A stretch of DNA of 64,000 nt from Akkermansiaceae bacterium (GCA_030725745.1 JANRFH010000030.1:1-64000), one strand, 5' to 3'; positions 55,564-64,000 are shown, numbered from the stretch's first letter. Made by a program: numbers and translations. The notes: generated by a model from the letters alone, not told the origin.

Positions 55564-57714
55564 TCAATACAAGTCAGATTCTTTGGAGGAATCTGCAGTA
55601 ACTGCTTTTTCAGGCGATGAATTACCCGAGAGGCCTACTGGTGGGCCTATCTGAGATTCGGCAGGAGCGTAATAGGTGTAATAACTGGTGTAATACTGAT
55701 ACTGGCTGTCACTCCTCACATCGACGTTGTTCAAGACAACACCGATGACATGACCACCCACATTTTCGACCGCCTGCTTAACCCTGAGGAGCATATTACG
55801 CGGAAGTTTGCGGTGCTGGACAACGATCATCGTGAGATCAACCTCACTAGCCAAAACGGAAGCATCACTTACACCAAGAATTGGAGGGCTATCGACTAAT
55901 ACGAGATCGAAGCGCTTTTTTACGTCCTGGATGAGTTCAGACATCCGGCGTGAATTCAGAATACCAGCAGCATCTGCTGGCAGGATACCAGACGGCATGA
56001 AGTAAAGATTATCGACAGGGGTCTGAAGAATGACATCTTCCAACATGAGTTCCGTTGTTAGGAAATTTGTGAGACCCGCCGAGTTATTGATGTCGAAGAA
56101 AGTGTGAAGCCGTGGACGCCTGAGGTCGGCGTCGATCATTAGCGTGGTGTATCCACCTTGGGCGCAGATGTAAGCCAGATTGACCAAAGTGGTGGACTTG
56201 CCTTCTCCTGCTCCACCAGAAACCACCGTGATTGCGTTGTCTTCAGGGTTTTTGCGGTTGAATTCGATGTTCGTGCGCAGAATTCGGTAGGCCTCTGCAT
56301 CCGGGCTCATTCCATTCTGCTTGTGTAGGACACCGACGTCTTTAGGAATAACCGCCAGAACTGGAACTTGAAGATATCGCTCGACATCTTCGAGGGACTT
56401 CACGGATGTATCGAGATATTCTAGGAAGAAGGCGATTCCGACCCCGAATACGAGACCAACCACCGCTCCAAGAACGAGATTAAGTGTCACGTTCGGGCTC
56501 ACAGGATTGTCTGAAATTACAGGATCATCATGAACCACGATCGATTCTTCCGAAATATCACCATCAATCTCAGCACTGATAAGCTTGAGCTTCATGCGCT
56601 CCAGAAGACCTTTCTCCGTCTCAAAGTCTCTCTCTGCGTCTTGGTAGTCTTGGTTATCGATATTTTCCTCGACCGCATCTTTCTTTGCTTCGTCTTTCTT
56701 AATCTCCGCTTTTCCTAGGCGATCTTTTGCCAGATCTAGCTGTCCCTGAAGCCTAGTGCGTAGGTTCACGACACCTTCGTTGAGCTGATCTTTCATGGTT
56801 TCGAGGATTCGTTCCTGGGAGAGGATTGTCGGATGCTTGTTCCCCAGCCCATTCGCTTTCAATCCTTCGATGTCTCTCTCGACAGACTGGTATTGAGGAT
56901 AAAGCGTTCTGATAACGTTATCAGGCAAGTCCAAGCCTGATGCGTAGATTAGCAATTGCTCGCTATCATAGCTGAGCAGACTTTGAATCTGGGATTCAAG
57001 CAGCATTTTCTCGTTCTCAAGTTTGGTGTATTCGCTCAGAGAGTTATCAGCATTCCGATCAACCTCCAGATATCGACGTGTTCCGTCTCCGCTGTATACG
57101 ATATCTTTTGTTCTGCTGATGGTAGTAAGTACTTTCCTGCGTTCCTCGACCTTATCCTCTTGCTCCCTAACTGCCTTTTTCAGTTCATTAATTCCTTTGT
57201 CCAGATTCTTGTCTTCGAGTTCCGACCTATACTCCTTGTAGGCCTTGGCAACTTCGGCAGTGATGTCACGTGCGTCCTCTTTATTCGTGTGTCGAACTCT
57301 AATCGAAATGAGATCTGTTCCTCGAATATTTTGCGTACCAACAATTTCCTTGAGGATGTTCAGTGCCGTTTCCCGGTCTACGCCCCATTTATTCGTTAAG
57401 TCTAGGGCGTCGATGACTTTTGCCAAAGAGTTACGGCTCTTAATTTTCTCGAATTCTGTCCCGAAAAAGTTTGCCGTCATTTGCGAGGAGTTACTACCCA
57501 TCATTCCAGACAGCGGCTCTATGGTTCTCCCTCTGGGCTTCACTTCGATAGTTGCGGAACTCTCATACTTTTTGGGCATCACATACGTAATGACCGAGGC
57601 AGTCATGAACACTAACAACAACGTCAGAAGGATGACACCATAACGATTCTTTACTACCTGCCAGTAGTCGACTGCGTGAAGCGAGGCTTCGTTTTGTTGT
57701 TGAGAAGGATTCAT
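55564..57714 (-). CDS. Wzc-like exopolysaccharide tyrosine kinase
   Basis: 716 residues from the ATG at 57714; the frame extends to 57777 but those residues would precede the natural start. Wzz chain-length domain with TM1 near residues 30-50 and TM2 near 425-445, and a long periplasmic coiled coil between. The cytoplasmic BY-kinase domain has Walker A GGAGEGKST (about 497-505), Walker A' DADLRRPRLH and Walker B VDSPP. The tail holds a Tyr cluster, YQYYTSYYTYYAP, the autophosphorylation site. It controls polysaccharide polymerisation with the Wza-like proteins. Confidence 0.93.
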   Translation of the reverse strand: MNPSQQQNEASLHAVDYWQVVKNRYGVILLTLLLVFMTASVITYVMPKKYESSATIEVKPRGRTIEPLSGMMGSNSSQMTANFFGTEFEKIKSRNSLAKVIDALDLTNKWGVDRETALNILKEIVGTQNIRGTDLISIRVRHTNKEDARDITAEVAKAYKEYRSELEDKNLDKGINELKKAVREQEDKVEERRKVLTTISRTKDIVYSGDGTRRYLEVDRNADNSLSEYTKLENEKMLLESQIQSLLSYDSEQLLIYASGLDLPDNVIRTLYPQYQSVERDIEGLKANGLGNKHPTILSQERILETMKDQLNEGVVNLRTRLQGQLDLAKDRLGKAEIKKDEAKKDAVEENIDNQDYQDAERDFETEKGLLERMKLKLISAEIDGDISEESIVVHDDPVISDNPVSPNVTLNLVLGAVVGLVFGVGIAFFLEYLDTSVKSLEDVERYLQVPVLAVIPKDVGVLHKQNGMSPDAEAYRILRTNIEFNRKNPEDNAITVVSGGAGEGKSTTLVNLAYICAQGGYTTLMIDADLRRPRLHTFFDINNSAGLTNFLTTELMLEDVILQTPVDNLYFMPSGILPADAAGILNSRRMSELIQDVKKRFDLVLVDSPPILGVSDASVLASEVDLTMIVVQHRKLPRNMLLRVKQAVENVGGHVIGVVLNNVDVRSDSQYQYYTSYYTYYAPAESQIGPPVGLSGNSSPEKAVTADSSKESDLY

Positions 57715-57752
57715 CTGGGATTGCTTGACATTTTTGAAGATACTATACCAAG

Positions 57753-57785
57753 AAAAAACTCCCGCAATGCAAAACATTGCGGGAG
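57753..57785 (-). terminator. Terminator after the outer-membrane barrel gene
   Basis: An 11-bp stem CTCCCGCAATG (57759-57769) with CATTGCGGGAG (57775-57785), followed on the minus strand by TTTTTTC. It lies between the barrel gene and the kinase, suggesting partial termination inside the cassette or two transcription units. Confidence 0.85.
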
Positions 57786-57835
57786 ATGTAACAAATATGT
57801 AAATCGCGGCTTGATTCTGCGATATGCCTAAAGGA

Positions 57836-59059
57836 TCAGAATTCCGCTTGGATTCCTACACTGATACGGTTCCGATCATAGTCACGTCCTCGAACATCTG
57901 AAGTAGAATCGGTGAAATTGTAAGAAACACTACCCGTGAGATTGTCAGTGAATCGAAGCGACGCACCAAGATAAGCATTGATAAGTGTCTCATCTGGGCT
58001 GCCAGGAGTTCCTACACCAGATACTTGTGTTCCACTTCCGAAGGAGGACGAAATTACGTCAACTCCACCAAAAAATCCGAGGAACTTTGACACCGTATAA
58101 TCTCCTGACAGTCCAACGCGAAGAGTGAGCTTATCAGAGTATTCTGCCAAGCCAGTTCCTGATTGAACAACCGTGTCATAATCTTCCATTCCCAAACGAG
58201 CGAACGCTCTCACACCGAATTGGGTATTAATTCTCGAACGAAGAGCGATTTCTAGATATGGGTTGGTTGTATCACTGCGTCCTGGGCCATCCACTTCACG
58301 GAACTGCGCGCCAACATTTGCAACTAAGATGGTTGTTGGGCTAAAGCGATGTTCAATACCGACAAGGAAATACTGGTTTGTCGAGTCAGAGGCGAGACCG
58401 TCACCAGAAGTTTCGGAATAGCGATAAGATGCGGTAAGAACCGATTGCGGGCTAAGCTGGTAACGGAACTGGTTGTAAGCAGTCCAAGTGCTTCGATCCG
58501 AGTTGGCGGCATTATCGTAAAGGAGGCCGCCGATGTTAAATCCAGTGTAGGTGGCAAAACGCTCCGACCAGCGATAGCCTACTGAATTATCTGTCTGCCA
58601 GTAGAGGTATTCGCCGTTCTGGCGATTGGAAGCAAAACCATATGAATAATCTGGTTCAAGCTCATATGAAACGAAGTTCCGAGAAGTGAAGCGAAGGCGC
58701 TCGTTGAAGCGATGTGCAAGATTCACTGCGAGTCTTGAGTTTGAGTAGGTGTCGTCAGAATTTGCACCGGCGGGCGCATCAAAGTAGTATACAAGACCTA
58801 ATCTTGCATAGACATCCCATGTCGTCTGGGGGGTGACCGAAACAAAACTAACCCCTACGAATGGACTGATGGAAACCGTTTCGTCTCCGTCATTCAGTCC
58901 ACCAGGCGATGTGTTATCGTCATAAGTGAGGGTTGCTCCTACACTCCACTTGATCGGAATATTTTCATCCGTATCGTTAGGAACATAGTATAATCCACCA
59001 GCGTGAACTGTTGTAAATGATGCGGCTAAAGCTAAGCCTGTGGCAAGTTTGCTTGTCAT
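57836..59059 (-). CDS. Outer-membrane beta-barrel protein of the EPS cassette
   Basis: 407 residues. Signal peptide residues 1-20 (ending TVHA). Repeating amphipathic strands with aromatic girdles and a C-terminal Phe (SVGIQAEF) mark a beta-barrel. Strand segments such as VLTASYRYSETSGD and LTGSVSYNFTDSTSD recur. It resembles the outer-membrane barrel proteins found beside exopolysaccharide genes; it may help secretion or attachment of the polymer. Closely follows the Cys-containing secreted protein gene. Confidence 0.8.
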   Translation of the reverse strand: MTSKLATGLALAASFTTVHAGGLYYVPNDTDENIPIKWSVGATLTYDDNTSPGGLNDGDETVSISPFVGVSFVSVTPQTTWDVYARLGLVYYFDAPAGANSDDTYSNSRLAVNLAHRFNERLRFTSRNFVSYELEPDYSYGFASNRQNGEYLYWQTDNSVGYRWSERFATYTGFNIGGLLYDNAANSDRSTWTAYNQFRYQLSPQSVLTASYRYSETSGDGLASDSTNQYFLVGIEHRFSPTTILVANVGAQFREVDGPGRSDTTNPYLEIALRSRINTQFGVRAFARLGMEDYDTVVQSGTGLAEYSDKLTLRVGLSGDYTVSKFLGFFGGVDVISSSFGSGTQVSGVGTPGSPDETLINAYLGASLRFTDNLTGSVSYNFTDSTSDVRGRDYDRNRISVGIQAEF

Positions 59060-59119
59060 GATTGAGGTGGGTGTGGGTGACTGGGTTTGTAGATTTTGAA
59101 ATGATTCGCTAAGTAATGT

Positions 59120-59644
59120 TCAGTTGTTGCTATTCGTATTGGGGTCGGTAACAGGCCCGTTTTCGATAATAGGTGGAACGATGCATGGTGAATCTGGATT
59201 AACAATCCCGTTTCCACCGTCCATACCATCGATAGGAGCTTCTGGGCCTATTCCGGGAAAGTTTAGGGGATTGTTTAGCCCAGGATTGCTATTTTGAACG
59301 GAAGTTGCCGCAGATTCAATGAATGGAAGATCGCCCTCAGATGCAACGGTGCTCACGCAATCCACAATGAGTTGCAGCTTTTCAGGTGCAGCATTGCCTG
59401 CGGCCTCAACGATATCTCCAAAAGCTTGATCCTCTGCTTCAGAAGCAGCGATAGCAGCCTTCACGATTTCACAAACGCAGTTTGGACTCTCGGAAACTTT
59501 TTCATCGACGATTTCGGGCAAGTTGGCGTCTTCAGCTGAAGCAGCAGCAGTTACAGATGCTGCAACATCTTCGCAGTTTTGTCCCTGAACAAGCGCTGAG
59601 CCTAAAATGCCGTATGCTGCTAGGAGGATTATTGATTTTTTCAT
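59120..59644 (-). CDS. Exported protein with conserved-looking cysteines
   Basis: 174 residues. Signal peptide residues 1-21 (ending LVQGQ). The mature part is acidic and Ala-rich and has cysteines in NCEDV, NCVCEIV, DCVST and SPCIVPP, which could form disulfides. The second half is Pro/Asn/Gly-rich. First gene of the cassette on this strand; function unknown. It may be co-regulated with the barrel protein 60 bp downstream. Confidence 0.6.
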   Translation of the reverse strand: MKKSIILLAAYGILGSALVQGQNCEDVAASVTAAASAEDANLPEIVDEKVSESPNCVCEIVKAAIAASEAEDQAFGDIVEAAGNAAPEKLQLIVDCVSTVASEGDLPFIESAATSVQNSNPGLNNPLNFPGIGPEAPIDGMDGGNGIVNPDSPCIVPPIIENGPVTDPNTNSNN

Positions 59645-59675
59645 AATTTGGTTTTGTGAAGTGAGAATCTGAATT

Positions 59676-59749
59676 TGGAGCGGGCAGCGGGAATCGAACC
59701 CGCATGTCTAACTTGGAAGGATAGCGCTTTACCACTAAGCTATGCCCGC
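59676..59749 (-). tRNA. tRNA-Gly (anticodon UCC)
   Basis: A complete cloverleaf of 74 nt with encoded CCA. Acceptor GCGGGCA pairs with TGCCCGC, the T-arm has GGTTCGAATCC, and the anticodon loop CTTCCAA reads UCC, decoding GGA. D-loop AGCTTAGTGGTAAAGC. Confidence 0.97.
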
Positions 59750-59761
59750 CTAGTTGGTCTA

Positions 59762-59791
59762 GTTATCTCTCACTAGTAGGGGGTCGCGCAA
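59762..59791 (-). promoter_or_regulatory. Candidate promoter of tRNA-Gly
   Basis: On the minus strand TTGCGC, an 18-bp spacer and GATAAC, about 12 bp before the tRNA 5' end. Weak but well placed. Confidence 0.4.
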
Positions 59792-59896
59792 GCATTTTTT
59801 TTGGGATTATTTCCATTCAACTTTGTTTTCCGCTCAAAATTCAGGTCTGAATAGTTCCAGTGCAAAGGTGCACCTCGATCTGAAAAATTTGCCCAT

Positions 59897-60649
59897 TCAC
59901 AAGCCTCCAAGACGATTAATAAACGAAAATTCGAGTTTAAACTGATCTCCAAGTGTTTCCCCAAGTCTTTCTACCCCAAAAGTTTCCGTCGCGTAGTGGC
60001 CTGCATAAATCAAATTCATGCCGCGTTCCTCGGCTTCCACGAAGCTCCAGTGTGGCCCTTCTCCAGTTACGAAGGCATCCACGCCCAAGCCCATTATTCT
60101 AGTCACTTCAGAACCAGCGCCTCCAGTCACGACAGCCACCCTCCCAACTTCCTCAGTTCCACCAGGACAAAGAATGGTTTTACGTCCGACTGCTGATTCG
60201 ACAGCAGCAACCAACTCTTCACGACTTTTGCCCCATTCGCCAGTTATGGCAGTTGCCCAGCCATCTTTTTCAAGCGCCGGAGAAATATTGAACAGCCCGA
60301 TTTTTTGGGCGAGCAGAACGTTATTTCCCATGATTGGATGGAAATCCAAGGGCAGATGACATGAGTAAATCGCCAGATCACCGTTGATGGCTGCCTTGAT
60401 CTTGCGATAAAATACATCCGTTAACGGCTGTGCCCCTTGCCAGAACATGCCGTGATGCACGAGTAGCAACCCTCCCTTCTTTGCCGCCTCCTCCACCACC
60501 GCCAGCGAAGCATCCACCGCTGAATGGATAAAATCCACATTACCGCTGTTTTCTAGCTGGAGTCCATTCATCGCCCCCGGATAGTCCTTGATTTCGGAAA
60601 TCCTGAGTTTCGCATCCAGATATTCCACGATTTCCTTTAGATTCGCCAT
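59897..60649 (-). CDS. Nif3-like dinuclear metal-centre protein
   Basis: 250 residues from the ATG at 60649; the open frame to 60862 overlaps the pseudouridine synthase gene and its extra 71 residues are artefactual. NIF3/DUF34 motifs: GLQLEN, LLLVHHGMFW with metal-binding His residues, YSCHLPLDFHPIMGNN and a C-terminal GHYATETFGVE. Matches YbgI length (247). Biological role unsettled; GTP cyclohydrolase I type 2 annotation is common but poorly supported. Eight bases after the pseudouridine synthase stop, so co-transcribed. Confidence 0.92.
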   Translation of the reverse strand: MANLKEIVEYLDAKLRISEIKDYPGAMNGLQLENSGNVDFIHSAVDASLAVVEEAAKKGGLLLVHHGMFWQGAQPLTDVFYRKIKAAINGDLAIYSCHLPLDFHPIMGNNVLLAQKIGLFNISPALEKDGWATAITGEWGKSREELVAAVESAVGRKTILCPGGTEEVGRVAVVTGGAGSEVTRIMGLGVDAFVTGEGPHWSFVEAEERGMNLIYAGHYATETFGVERLGETLGDQFKLEFSFINRLGGL

Positions 60650-60657
60650 GCCACTTG

Positions 60658-61455
60658 CTAATCGTTTCGGCTCCATAATACAACGCCTTCGGCAAAATTC
60701 ACTTCCAGTCCGTCGATAAAATCCCGGAGATCTCCCGGCAACTCCGCCTCCCACGAAACGATTTCCCCTCCCCATGGAATGGAGAGCTTCGCCGCATGCA
60801 GGGCGTGTCTCGGCAAAACCAGTTTTTCTGCCAGATCCGGATTCCACCCGCGCTCCATCCAATCCAAATACCCGCTGCCATCATCCGAATACAACTTGTC
60901 CCCAGCAATCGGATGACCGGCGTGCGCCAAATGAACGCGGATCTGGTGCATCCTTCCCGTTTCAGGAAAACACCTCACTAAGGAATACCTGTCTTCTCCA
61001 CGCAGGAACCTTTTCTCCACCCTGAAAGACGTCGAGCAATCCTTTCCTCGCGAATCCACGACTTGCCTCACCCAGATTCTGCTCTCACAGATTTCCCCGG
61101 CGCGACAGATCGGCTCATTGCAGATCCATTCATCCAGTTCCGGCCATCCTGAGACAATAGCCAAATACTCTTTCTCAGCTTCCCGACGCTCAAAAATCAT
61201 GCCAAGCTCTCTAGCTGCCGCCGTATGTTTCGCCACTAAAACTACGCCGCTCGTCTCACGATCCAACCGGGTGATAATCCCTAGACACGCACCGTTCTCA
61301 ATCTCGTAAGAATAAAGGCTTTCCAGCCCCCCAAGCAAAGTCGGCTCCGGTTTATTATTCGCCGGATGGACGATCAATGGAGCGGGCTTATCCACCACGA
61401 CCCAATCGTCCGTTTCGTCAACGACACGGAAATTGGGGACGACCTGAAGACTCAT
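60658..61455 (-). CDS. RluA-family pseudouridine synthase
   Basis: 265 residues. Motif II of the RluA family is ITRLDRETSGVVL with the catalytic Asp. The supporting motifs are DKPAPLIVHP and GRMHQIRVHLAHAGHPIAGDKLY. No S4 domain, unlike RluD. Target rRNA or tRNA uridine cannot be assigned. Operon with the downstream nif3-like gene. Confidence 0.94.
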   Translation of the reverse strand: MSLQVVPNFRVVDETDDWVVVDKPAPLIVHPANNKPEPTLLGGLESLYSYEIENGACLGIITRLDRETSGVVLVAKHTAAARELGMIFERREAEKEYLAIVSGWPELDEWICNEPICRAGEICESRIWVRQVVDSRGKDCSTSFRVEKRFLRGEDRYSLVRCFPETGRMHQIRVHLAHAGHPIAGDKLYSDDGSGYLDWMERGWNPDLAEKLVLPRHALHAAKLSIPWGGEIVSWEAELPGDLRDFIDGLEVNFAEGVVLWSRND

Positions 61456-61483
61456 ATCTAGGGCGCAGGATAGGGCGTTTTAC

Positions 61484-61527
61484 AAAAAAAGCACGCCGGA
61501 AGCCCACACTATTGTGGACTTCCGGCG
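61484..61527 (-). terminator. Terminator of the bS22-like gene
   Basis: The stem CGCCGGAAG (61494-61502) with CTTCCGGCG (61519-61527) encloses an inner CACA/TGTG helix, with a T-run on the minus strand (61490-61484). About 50 bp after the small gene. Confidence 0.85.
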
Positions 61528-61577
61528 TTGATCAAATTGCTAGCCCCAGAGGCAGCGGGGACTCAACCCCGTGCTTA

Positions 61578-61682
61578 CTAGGACTTGTAGCGGAGACGCT
61601 TTTTATGGCGATTCTGCTTCATGCGCTTCTTGCGCTTGTGCTTGTTGATCTTTGTCTTACGACGTTTTTTAATAGATCCCAT
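61578..61682 (-). CDS. Small basic bS22/AURKAIP1-COX24-like ribosomal protein
   Basis: 34 codons, ATG 61682, stop 61578. The product begins MGSIKKRRKTKINKHKRKK and ends RHKKRLRYKS, almost all Lys and Arg. This is the pattern of the AURKAIP1/COX24 (DUF1713) family, which includes mitochondrial mS38 and mycobacterial bS22. Short length and the strong terminator after it support a real gene. It sits 34 bp after the hisG stop on the same strand. Confidence 0.8.
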   Translation of the reverse strand: MGSIKKRRKTKINKHKRKKRMKQNRHKKRLRYKS

Positions 61683-61716
61683 GGTAGTATTCGGGGTTGT
61701 GGTTCAAGGAAAATGG

Positions 61717-62592
61717 TTAGGGGACGAGTTTGTTGAGCGGATACTCGATGATGCCTTCCGCCCCAAGAGCTTTGAGGTCGGGGATCATGTCCCGAACGAG
61801 GATCTCGTCAATCACGGTTTCAACGGCGACCCAGCCCGTCTCTGAAAGATGCGATACGGTGGGTCGGCGTAGTGACGGTAGTTTTTCGAGAAGTTCACTC
61901 AGTCGCTCTTCAGGCAGGTTCATTTTGAGACCCACCTTGTCGCGGGCGAAGAGCGCGGCTTTCAGGAGCATGGAAATACGCTCCATTTTTTCCCGCTTCC
62001 ACTCGTCCGCAGCTGCGCCGGGACTCGAATAGAAGTGAGGAAATGAGGTGAGGAGCGTATCAACGATGCGGAGGCGGTTGGCCTTCAGGGACGATCCGGT
62101 TTCCGTGACGTCTACGATAGCATCGACCAGATCCGGCACTTTCACTTCGGTCGCTCCCCAGGAAAATTCCACTTCAGCCTTGATGCCGAGTTTATCGAGA
62201 TATCGCTGAGTGATACCGACACCCTCGGTAGCAATACGTTTCCCTTCAAGATCCTGTGGCGTCTTGATCGGTGAGTTTTCCGGCACGACAAGCACCCAAC
62301 GAGTAGGGTTCACGGAAGCTCTGGAATAAGGCAACTCAGCGAAATCAACTAAATCGGGACCACCTTCCGTGGCCCAATCAAGCCCGGTGATCCCGCAGTC
62401 GATGAAACCTTGCGCCAGATAGCGGCCGATTTCCTGCGCACGGATCAGGTATATATCCAGCTCAGGATCATTTGAAGTAGGCCGTAAGCCCCTTGATGAA
62501 ACATAGATCTCATACCCAGCCTTGCGAAAAAGCTCGATGGTCGGCGCTTCGAGGCTGCCTTTCGGGATGGCGATCTTGAGAGTATTGGACAT
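61717..62592 (-). CDS. hisG: ATP phosphoribosyltransferase, long form
   Basis: First step of histidine biosynthesis (ATP + PRPP to phosphoribosyl-ATP). 291 residues: catalytic half with KIAIPKGSL, GITGLDWATEGGPDLV and IVDVTETGSSLKAN (PRPP loop), and a C-terminal HisG_C regulatory domain typical of hexameric long enzymes that bind histidine. No HisZ partner is needed. No other his genes are adjacent. Confidence 0.96.
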   Translation of the reverse strand: MSNTLKIAIPKGSLEAPTIELFRKAGYEIYVSSRGLRPTSNDPELDIYLIRAQEIGRYLAQGFIDCGITGLDWATEGGPDLVDFAELPYSRASVNPTRWVLVVPENSPIKTPQDLEGKRIATEGVGITQRYLDKLGIKAEVEFSWGATEVKVPDLVDAIVDVTETGSSLKANRLRIVDTLLTSFPHFYSSPGAAADEWKREKMERISMLLKAALFARDKVGLKMNLPEERLSELLEKLPSLRRPTVSHLSETGWVAVETVIDEILVRDMIPDLKALGAEGIIEYPLNKLVP

Positions 62593-62664
62593 GGGATAGG
62601 AAAAGCCTGCGCGAACGCGGGGGGCGGTGTTTTAGCCGCGAACTCCCCGGAATCAAGCCAAGTT

Positions 62665-64000
62665 TCAGGAATTTTCCCTGTTTCCGCCCAAATTCACCTT
62701 CAATTCGAAGAGATCCCGCCTTCTGTCAATTAGCGGAGTCACGGATCCAGCCTCCCGCGAGCGGTAAAGATCACTCACATCCAGATCGGTCACGAGCATT
62801 GTTTCCACGTTCGGATCTGCCTCTGCCTGAATGCCATCTCGTGCGAATTCGAAGTCCGAAGGTGTGTAAACCGCCGCGCGGCCGTAGTGAATGTCCATCG
62901 CGGGCACATCAGGTAAGTTCCCGACCACTCCAGCAGTCACCACATAGATCTGATTCTCGATGGCACGCGCCGCCGCACACTTCGTCACGCGCAGGTAGCC
63001 CTGGCGGTTATCGGTGCAATAGGGCACGAACAAAATTTCCACTCCCTGCTCGGCCAAATATCTCGCCGCCTCGGGAAATTCTACATCGTAGCAGATCAAG
63101 ATGCCCACTTTTGCCTTCGGAGTCTGGATCACTAATAAATCGTTACCTCCCGAGATGCCCCACCAGGTTTTTTCGCTCGGCGTGATGTGCAGCTTCGGCT
63201 GGGAAACGTAAGAGCCGTCGGGGCGGAAAAGCATCGCCTCATTTTGCAGCGTTCCATCCTTTTGTATTACGGGATGCGACCCAGCGATCAGGTGCAGCCC
63301 CTGCTCCTTCGCCAACGTTGACATGAGTTCACGGAATTTTGGCGTCAGCTCAGCCAGTTTCCTGATGCCCTCACGCGAGGAATACGGCTCCATCGCCGAT
63401 AGTAGCTGAACGGAGAAAAACTCAGGAAAAAGCACATAATCCACCCCATAATCTTCCCCCGCTGTTTCCACGAAATACCGGACTTGTGCGGCGAATTCAT
63501 CGAAGTCCGCGATTTTCCGCATTTGATATTGCACACAAGCCACCCGGACTTTCCTGTCGTCGCCTTCGCCCCTGACATAGTCCGGGTTGAGCCACTCGAT
63601 GAGCGACGCGAAATTTCCGCTCTTGGGATCGCGGATATAGTTTGGCATCACGTCGCGCACCACGTAGCCCTCCTTGAGCTGAAATCCGAGCACCGGATCT
63701 TTTACCAATCCATCCTGCACCGCATAGACGTATTCCTCCGGCGTATATTGGTCGGCGTAGTTCTGGTAATTCCAAAGCCGCCCGCCCGCTAGGATACGCC
63801 GCAGGTTCAACCGCTGGCACAGCTCCCTACGTAGCACATAGAGCAAAGCGCCGAGGCCCTGCCCTCGCTCTGCCGGATCCACATAAACATCAGCCCCGTA
63901 GAGAGTGTCTCCCTGCGGATCGTGGTTGAAAAAATACCCATCGTCCGTGATTCCGTAGTAGGTGTGATGACGTAATGGATCTCTCCCCAAGTTTACGATC
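62665..64000 (-). CDS. GNAT acetyltransferase-nitrilase fusion (5' end beyond window)
   Basis: Open to the right edge; the frame continues upstream of 63990, so the N-terminus is missing. The visible part has GNAT features (VDPAERGQGLGALLYVLRR, the acetyl-CoA loop) over ~130 residues. A carbon-nitrogen hydrolase domain (about 150-425) follows. The nitrilase triad is Glu in VLFPEFFS, Lys in ITPSEKTWW and Cys in LICYDVEFPEAA. Such fusions are known in bacteria; substrate unknown, probably an amide or N-acyl compound. Gene order alone gives no pathway. Confidence 0.88.
   Translation of the reverse strand, partial: IVNLGRDPLRHHTYYGITDDGYFFNHDPQGDTLYGADVYVDPAERGQGLGALLYVLRRELCQRLNLRRILAGGRLWNYQNYADQYTPEEYVYAVQDGLVKDPVLGFQLKEGYVVRDVMPNYIRDPKSGNFASLIEWLNPDYVRGEGDDRKVRVACVQYQMRKIADFDEFAAQVRYFVETAGEDYGVDYVLFPEFFSVQLLSAMEPYSSREGIRKLAELTPKFRELMSTLAKEQGLHLIAGSHPVIQKDGTLQNEAMLFRPDGSYVSQPKLHITPSEKTWWGISGGNDLLVIQTPKAKVGILICYDVEFPEAARYLAEQGVEILFVPYCTDNRQGYLRVTKCAAARAIENQIYVVTAGVVGNLPDVPAMDIHYGRAAVYTPSDFEFARDGIQAEADPNVETMLVTDLDVSDLYRSREAGSVTPLIDRRRDLFELKVNLGGNRENS

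Noticed and set aside
60650..60862. N-terminal extension of the Nif3-like protein
   Set aside because: The extra 71 residues are encoded inside the pseudouridine synthase gene in another frame; the ATG at 60649 gives family length.

Overview
The window looks like a chromosomal segment from a member of the Verrucomicrobiota, most likely the Verrucomicrobiia. The evidence is a PEP-CTERM protein with its usual C-terminal sorting signal, a neighbouring secreted protein resembling the TIGR02597 family, an mreB-mreC-mreD-PBP2-RNase E/G operon, a pyrophosphate-type phosphofructokinase together with a membrane pyrophosphatase, and signal-peptide or lipoprotein genes throughout. This placement is inference from gene content; no 16S gene is present. 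Base composition is moderately GC-rich and most genes are housekeeping.

Layout. 0-8.4 kb: thrS flanked by REP-like double hairpins, an orphan Phd/YefM-type antitoxin, miaB with an unknown partner, and a perR-like/katG oxidative-stress operon with a candidate 7-1-7 operator. 8.4-16.6 kb: a DUF3482 GTPase with a DUF2868 membrane partner, a peptidoglycan amidase, a CNNM/CBS membrane protein and a large secreted helical-repeat protein. 16.7-21.5 kb: H+-pumping pyrophosphatase, threonine deaminase and a phosphoesterase. 21.7-28 kb: the cell-shape operon mreBCD-PBP2-rng, ended by a strong terminator. 28-35 kb: a Ski2-like helicase, then the most accessory-looking stretch: a RAYT (Y1) transposase, a 5'-truncated IS66 remnant with one terminal repeat, the PEP-CTERM and TIGR02597-like genes, and a pair of 63-bp direct repeats. 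35-44.4 kb: PfkB kinase, pyruvate kinase, leuS, a periplasmic thioredoxin-fold protein, an ITP/XTP pyrophosphatase, an NlpC/P60-like lipoprotein, a HAD phosphatase and a run of small genes (CDGSH protein, RbsD-like lipoprotein, Mini-III-like RNase). 44.4-53.5 kb: rplQ-rpoA, photolyase, PPi-type phosphofructokinase, FKBP isomerase, a Pro/Ala-rich membrane protein and thioredoxin. 53.5-59.7 kb: an exopolysaccharide export cassette (PDZ protein, two short Wza-like proteins, a Wzc-like tyrosine kinase, an outer-membrane barrel, a Cys-containing secreted protein), then tRNA-Gly. 59.9-64 kb: a Nif3-like protein, a pseudouridine synthase, a bS22-like peptide, hisG and a GNAT-nitrilase fusion cut by the window edge.

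How the genes fit together. Cell-envelope construction dominates: rod complex, amidase, NlpC/P60-like lipoprotein, polysaccharide export and PEP-CTERM surface protein. PPi-type phosphofructokinase, pyruvate kinase and the proton-pumping pyrophosphatase suggest a PPi-linked glycolysis. No complete defence island, CRISPR array or prophage was seen. The most unusual signals are the REP-like doublets with a RAYT in the same window, the minimal two-Wza export cassette without glycosyltransferases, a secreted RbsD/FucU-like protein that lacks the usual active-site residues, and rpoA-rplQ separated from the ribosomal operon.
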